Assembly: GCA_029747015.1 (NCBI GenBank)
Contig: JAKOGI010000103.1
Coordinates: 306,501-370,500 of the forward strand
Origin: Carnegiea gigantea
Lineage: Eukaryota > Streptophyta > Magnoliopsida > Caryophyllales > Cactaceae
Length of the DNA: 64,000 nucleotides
Reading direction: 5' to 3'
Below the pieces are notes generated by a model that made no database searches, had not been told where the DNA came from, and was given only the letters and a program-made list of their open reading frames with translations. Positions 59,001 through 64,000 of the stretch are shown here, piece after piece (position 1 is the first letter of the stretch; each line of letters opens with the position of its first letter). The position numbers were made by a program, and so were the translations under genes.

Positions 59001-61962
59001 TTTGTGTGAACACAAGCATGGATGGCCGCTGGAAGAGGGTCAACCATGTTCTAGCATGTCAAAGAGGGAAGAAATGCACCAAGGAAATGAACCTATAGTT
59101 TGGATCATGAATCAATATTAAATGCAATACAGAAAGATCATGAACCAAATTGTTGAGGGAGGGGGGTGAATTTTCAAGAAGCATAAATGGCACCTAGTCT
59201 TTTTACATATTTACTAAATAAACTGAACTTAAACTTTCCAGCTAGTCCACGTATTTTCTTTTTCTTTAAAGTTCATGTATTTTCTACTATATAACTGTGC
59301 TCCGGGCTTTTAAATTGTTCAGGTGAAAACATAAAAGGAATACAAGTTGAGTAGCATAGTTTTCCACAACTTTCACTAAAAATTCTCCAAAACCACTATC
59401 CTTTTAAGATGCTGATCATCTGCAATGCATTATCTGAACTAAACAAAGTCTTCTAAGGGCCATGTCGTCAACGACTTGCAAGTACACCAAATCTTTCCTG
59501 ATAACCTCATTCCTCCGACAATCCAAAATGTAGTCTTCTCTTCCTCTTACAATCCAATATGTAGTCCCCTCACAATTCCTAGCAAGTGCATAGGGAGTAG
59601 GGACCTCTTCACATATCCAACAACCTAAGCTTTGCTTCCCACATCTCATCTACAAGAGGGGCAATCCATCATATTCAGGCTAAATATAGGAAAGAATGAA
59701 GGATAAAAGAAGTAGAACAGTGAAGGAACAAAGGCGAGGCAAAGGAAAAGCCCAGGTCCTTCTAAAGCCCTCTATTGTCGAGAATGCAAGACGGTTTTCC
59801 AGAAGGAATCAACTTGTTTACTATCCTTCTGCTTCCCTCTTATCGCTTCCTTGCCTCTAGATCACCGCTCTTGGAGCAAGCCTTCTAATTTAGGGTATTT
59901 GTTTTTCTAATCACTAATACATGGGGGTCAAAAAGAGCGGTCATAGATTATACATGACAGACCACTTGCTGTCTGCATAAAAAGGCTCCTGATAATATCA
60001 TACAGAGAGGATGCTGATGGTATGAGTGGGCTGAGGACACATTGCAAATGGCAAGCAAGGAAAGAAAATAGAAAAGAAGAACATATAAGACATGAAAAGC
60101 ATCATCAGTCTCTTATCTTGTGTTTGGATTAACCGGTGGGAAATGCAAAGAAAATCCTTTTTCTTTTCCATACTTCACAAATGAGAAGCAAGGCAGGAAA
60201 TGAAATATAAGGATGTGGTTAACTTCTTGTTCTTCAAAATTCTGCCAAATCAGGAGGTTTACTTTGACAATAAGGGAAGTTTTTTTCTCTATATTCTCCT
60301 TTGCCTTCCAACTTAATTTACCATACATTGTCCAAAGATATGAAAGCACCTAACTGCCTAACTTTCATTCAAATTCTTTTCCTTTTCCATCATGACCTCC
60401 AATCCACACACACAAAATAGTCCTCACAGTCATTCTAACCAAGCTGATTTGGTTTGAAGAGTATGCTTCACAGTCATAATAGCCCTAACCACTTTGTACT
60501 TGCAGTTCACTTGCAGTGCCAATAAAAGATCAGATAGGCCACCAACCCCCAAAATGCCCACCACCCAACAATGCTGTTGGATAAATAGGCAGTGAAAGGA
60601 GCTAACATGCTTCAGCTCAATTGGCTAGAGGAGCACCTGTCTTGTAAAATATAGTTCAACCTCTACACTCAGCTTCTAATTGCCTTTAGCTGTAAAAGGA
60701 TGAGATTCAAGCTGTCACAAGGACCCAATCAAAATAATGCAGGTGAAATCAGAAGGACATGAGGAAAGCAGTATCTTCCTATCTTCCAACCACAACAGCA
60801 AAATCCCAACAATTCACTCATCAAATAGGCAACAACCTCTTTGAATCTACGAAGAACATCAGTTTAGAACACAGAATCCAAATTACAACATTTTCTTATG
60901 CACAAACGAAATGGAGAAGAATCAAGGAACTACTACGATCACAGATAGCAGAGGCCCTGATGCAGCAACAACCTGACAAGGCTAGGGAAGACTGATCAAG
61001 GCCAATAGCAAATTATAAACTCCATAATAATCAAGGCAGGTTCAAATATGTCAAGAGAAAACGAATATCAAAAGACCAGCGTTCTGCAGTGCTGGGTTTG
61101 ATTCCAAAGTGGGTACTTAGGGATTATCAAAGACAAACTCATTCTATTCACTTAGATCTGTTAAAGATCAGAACTTTGGTCTAAAACCATGACTGGGCCG
61201 ACCAAAAAATAACTTCATAACAGAACCAATCACAACCCCCCGCCCCCAAAAAAACAAGAACCCAAAAGCAAATAATTGATGCTAGAGCCAAACATGAGAG
61301 TGAAGAGAGAATTTCTAAAAAGCTAATCCACATATCTATACATACAAAAATTACAACTTTACAACTATCGCAAATTATACCAGAATTCATAAACACTAAG
61401 ATCTCACACAAATAACGTAGTTGACAGCATAAGTCAGACTGGGATGTCATTATAATCTCAAATGAAAACAAATGCAAGAAAATTCAAAGAAGGGTCTGAA
61501 TCTTACCACTCCTTTAGCTTCGTAGTAGTCATCCAATGCCCACTGAAACTTGGACTGATTCAGCCCCAACCAATTGGCCATGAACTCATCTACAGTCGCA
61601 TGAACTTCCCAACCAAAACCCATTAAAAAAAAAAAAAAGAAAGGGAAACGAAAAGTTAGCCACAGGAGAAAGTGAGCAAGTAAAGAATCAGAAAGCGGGG
61701 GTTGAATTGGGTAGCAACCATTTTGGACTTTGGCTAAGGCGTCGCGGAAGATCCCGAAGCGATCAACGGGGGGCTTGTCGAACTGAAGTGGCGGCGGCTT
61801 GACCGGCGGCGGAGTTTGGACGGCCACCTTCTTCGGAGTCTGGGGAATGAGGGAAGGCTGAGGCTCGGTGGTGGTCGGACTGGGCGGAGTGAGAAACACC
61901 GTGTATGGCCCGATCTTCCCGATCACCGGCGGCGGCGTTGTGGGTTCCTTCGGAGATGCCAT
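56035..61962 (-). CDS. Plant-specific 130-aa proline-rich protein, three exons
   Basis: On the minus strand, exons 61962-61719, 61604-61507 and 56085-56035 join in phase to 130 codons ending TAA. Residues 1-80 are proline- and threonine-rich, starting MASPKEPTTPPPVIGKIGPY. Then a conserved-looking block FRDALAKVQN, VDEFMANWLGLNQSKFQW and ALDDYYEAKG, and a short charged tail EKGDVVKKESNKSQTV. Splice signals: donor AATG|GTTGCT, acceptor GGGAAG, donor GTG|GTAAGA, acceptor TTGCAG; intron 2 is 5.4 kb. I believe homologues with the same block exist widely in plants, but I cannot name the family or a function. No signal peptide or membrane segment. Without splicing, frames run into the introns and look longer. 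Confidence 0.82.
57690..58780. repeat. Diverged ~300-bp tandem triplication in intron 2
   Basis: Three related units have landmark AGAGTG at 57743, 58314 and 58614, each followed by a GTA-CATCAT/CCAT block, then TCTACA, then GGAA-ATTTAGAAT-like segments. Units 2 and 3 are exactly 300 bp apart; units 1 and 2 are 571 bp apart, or about 308 after removing the MITE at 57930-58189 and one 3-bp flank. Confidence 0.7.
57927..58192. mobile_element. Small MITE built on a GGTTGAAGTG-type minisatellite
   Basis: The element spans 57930-58189 (260 bp). Ends are GGGTCTGTTCTTTTCGTAGGT and, inward from the right, GGCCCTGTTCTTTTCGTGGGT. Flanks GTA and TTA are compatible with a decayed 3-bp TTA duplication. 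Almost the whole interior is imperfect repeats of a ~10-bp GGTTGAAGTG unit. Confidence 0.8.
58781..61506. other. Remainder of intron 2
   Basis: No second gene recognised. At about 60612-60665 a tRNA-like pair of boxes (AGCTCAATTGGCTAGAG and AGTTCAACCTC) suggests an old tRNA-derived SINE head. Several short open frames have no recognisable domain. Confidence 0.45.
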
Positions 61963-62199
61963 TTTTGAGAGAGAGAGAGTGAGAGAGAGAGAGACGAGGG
62001 TGTGAAATAGTGGGACTGAGGGAGTAAAGTTGTGGGCTAGGCACAGAGAGACAGTGAGGGGAAGGGAGTGGAGGGAGTGGAGAAGTACAGTAGCAATTTC
62101 TTCTTCAATTACTTTTATAGCGAGGCATCTATGAGATTACTTGTTATTTTTTCCTTCTTTGTTCTTTTTTTTTTTTTTTTTGGGGTTCAGGTGATGCCG
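61963..62199 (-). promoter_or_regulatory. 5' UTR and promoter region of the three-exon gene
   Basis: A GA/CT tract (61967-61997) directly precedes the start codon, similar to the CT tract in the kinase 5' UTR. A T-run at 62167-62181 marks the boundary to the next element. No TATA box fixed. Confidence 0.4.
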
Positions 62200-62754
62200 T
62201 AGGGGTGTGCAAGGAAAAACCGAAACTGAAAAACTAATCGAAAAATCAAAAAAACTAAACAGAAAAATCGATTAACCGTACAAATTTTTCAAAAAATTGG
62301 TTCAGTTACCAAAATCGGAAAAAGATTTCGGTTCTCGGTTCAGTAATGGTTCGAATCGAAAATTTGGTTAACCAGCAGTTAACCGAACCGAAATTAGCTT
62401 TTTTCCAAAAAATTCATACATAAAAAATAAAAAAATTAGATAAGAAAGTGCACTTTTTTTATTATTTATAAATGATAACCGAAATTTCATTTTTATAAAA
62501 AAATTTAAACATAAAAAAATGAAAAATTTAGCTTAAAAAGTGTACTTTTTTATTTATTTGTGAACGGTTAACAGGTTACCGACCCAAAAAATCGGTTAAC
62601 CGAATTCAAAAATCAATTAACTAATTTTTTCGGTTCGGTCACGGTTTGAATTTTGGATGAACCCAAATTTTCAGTTAACCGAAATTTTCGATTCAATTAC
62701 AATTCGAAATTTTCTTCAATAGAAAAACCGGTTAACTGGTTCAGCACACGCTTG
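62200..62754. mobile_element. Decayed hAT-like MITE
   Basis: The left end TAGGGGTGTGCAAGG resembles hAT MITE termini; near the right is GGTTCAGCACACGCTT, inverted but mutated. CCGAAAC/GGTTAACCG words fill the interior in both orientations. No intact target duplication. Confidence 0.55.
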
Positions 62755-63642
62755 GTTGGGGGAGGGGGGGCTATCATGTCTTACTTGGTTAGTTGGTTTC
62801 ATTGCTTCGAACTACTACTCTAAAGCTGGCAAATATTCATTCAGTTTGGATATAAGTCAAGTTTGATTCAGTTCGGAGTATATTTTGGATTAATGGTTAC
62901 TTTAGTTTGGGTTGGACTGAGTGATTTTTCTTTCAAATCAACTTTGGGTCAGTTAATATTTGGTAATAAGCATTTCTTGCAATAAATTTAAAAAAAAAAA
63001 ACTTTATATGAAATTCTAGGTCAGATTCCGTGGGGTTTAGGTCAAATTTAAATTTTGTTTCCCGTTTTAGGTGAGCTTGCTTGGTTGTCAAATCGAGTAT
63101 GGGTATAGATCGTTTGGTTCAGATTTCAGGTTTTAAGTCAGTTTTGTTAGGCTTAAGCACTAGTAATATACTGAATAGTGGTTTATTATGACCAAAATAA
63201 AAAAGAATAATAGTGATCTAGTAAACCCTAATTTTTTGCTGGGGAGCTCTAAATTTATGATTGAACAACAATTCGACTTCAGTCTGACCTAATCAGAGAG
63301 TCCCTATGTCGACCAGACCTAGCCTACAAAAATGAGGTTAGGGTCGTTTTTTTACCTTCAACTCATCCCAAGTGTCAACCCTAGACGTGTAAGTTCAGGC
63401 GGACGGGTTAACTACGGGTCGGGTGTATTTGGGTTCGGATAAAATATGGGCAGGTGTATTTCTGGTTCGGGTAAATACGGGCAGGTGTATTTCGGTTTTA
63501 CTGATGTCGGGTCAACCCAACAGATTTGGAGCGCCTTTTTAGTGAGTTATTTCTCTTTTTGTAAAAATCAAAATCTCGGCATATTTATTACCTAAAATTG
63601 TTTATATTTAATGAATAAACATTCTAATTATAATTTCTTAAA
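62755..63642. other. Intergenic DNA with hAT-like fragments
   Basis: Short GGGTCGGGT-rich block at about 63400-63520 beginning near TAGACGTGTAAG could be a partial hAT-type MITE. No coding sequence seen. Confidence 0.4.
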
Positions 63643-63775
63643 AGACAACAACAACAACAACAACAACAACAACTCCCAGTGTCGGTCCCGCTTTCGCGGG
63701 GTTTGGGGAGATCCAGATATAGGCAACCTTACCTCTGTCGGCAATCCTGCCTCGTGGAGATGTTGATTCCAAGAG
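63643..63775 (-). mobile_element. SINE with (CAA)n tail
   Basis: The (CAA)n run at 63645-63671 is the tail of a minus-strand SINE. The body (GGTCCCGCTTTCGCGGGGTTT, GGGGAGATCCAGATATAGG, CCTTACCTCTGTCGG) matches the copy in the kinase intron. Target duplication not evident. Confidence 0.8.
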
Positions 63776-64000
63776 ACCCACAGAAATAAGATTTTGTGAA
63801 AATATTTTATAGAAGAAGGATTTTATGAAAACATTTTATAGAGAAAACTAAGGATAAGTCGCAGGGAATGAACTAAGGAATACGAAAAAAATCAGGTGGC
63901 AGTAACTATGTAAACACAAGTGCAACAAAGCATAGGAAGATACTGTACCTTAACAAATAGAGATAGACAAACAATATCTCTTCCCAGACGCATGAGCAAC
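63776..64000. other. Window end, nothing recognised
   Basis: No feature seen. A short near-direct repeat (AAGATTTTGTGAAAATATTTTATAG and its variant at 63819-63841) is present. Confidence 0.5.

Noticed and set aside
59416..59649. 77-codon minus-strand frame in intron 2 as a separate gene
   Set aside because: No homology recognised and no gene context.
60612..60665. Functional tRNA gene
   Set aside because: Box-like matches only; no acceptor stem or anticodon arm can be formed, so at best an old SINE head.
61181..61477. 98-codon minus-strand frame next to the three-exon gene
   Set aside because: It lies within intron 2 just after a good donor site and has no domain.

Overview
This is nuclear DNA from a flowering plant, most likely a eudicot. 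It is AT-rich, its genes have GT-AG introns, and it holds plant-type LTR retrotransposons, plant LINE and SINE elements, hAT, PIF/Harbinger and MULE-like DNA elements, and plant genes (a receptor-like cytoplasmic kinase and a plant-style U4/U6.U5 27 kDa protein). The species cannot be fixed from the sequence.

Layout. 1-12.6 kb is gene-poor and carries three hAT-type MITEs with 8-bp target duplications, two tRNA-derived SINEs, a TRIM retroelement and a larger MITE. 13.1-17.9 kb is a nearly complete PIF/Harbinger element (DDE transposase with one in-frame stop, plus an intact Myb/SANT-like second ORF), followed by two related MITEs sharing one TAA. 22.5-23.15 kb on the minus strand is an intact single-exon SNRNP27-type splicing factor gene. 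24.2-42.4 kb is a nested stack: an old LINE interrupted by a 16.2-kb non-autonomous copia-type element, whose own 5' LTR is interrupted by an 8.05-kb non-autonomous Ty3/gypsy (Athila-like) element. A SINE and a TRIM also sit in the LINE. 42.4-48 kb holds several MITEs. 48.39-52.37 kb on the plus strand is a seven-exon RLCK class VI kinase (382 aa), with a SINE and a MITE in its introns. 53.7-54.9 kb is a long-TIR MULE-like element with GC-rich, possibly captured cargo. 56.0-62.0 kb on the minus strand is a three-exon gene for a 130-aa proline-rich protein, with a 5.4-kb intron holding a ~300-bp tandem triplication and a MITE. The right end holds a decayed hAT-like element and another SINE.

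The three supported host genes look functionally unrelated: spliceosome, cytoplasmic signalling, unknown. Most of the window is mobile DNA, and its main value is the readable insertion history: target duplications, reading frames that continue across insertion sites, and LTR divergence that agrees with nesting order. I see no convincing novel gene system. The most unusual items are the gag-PR frame broken only by stop codons, the templated patch at one LTR end, the in-frame internal deletion of the copia element, and the Harbinger element lying beside its probable non-autonomous relatives.
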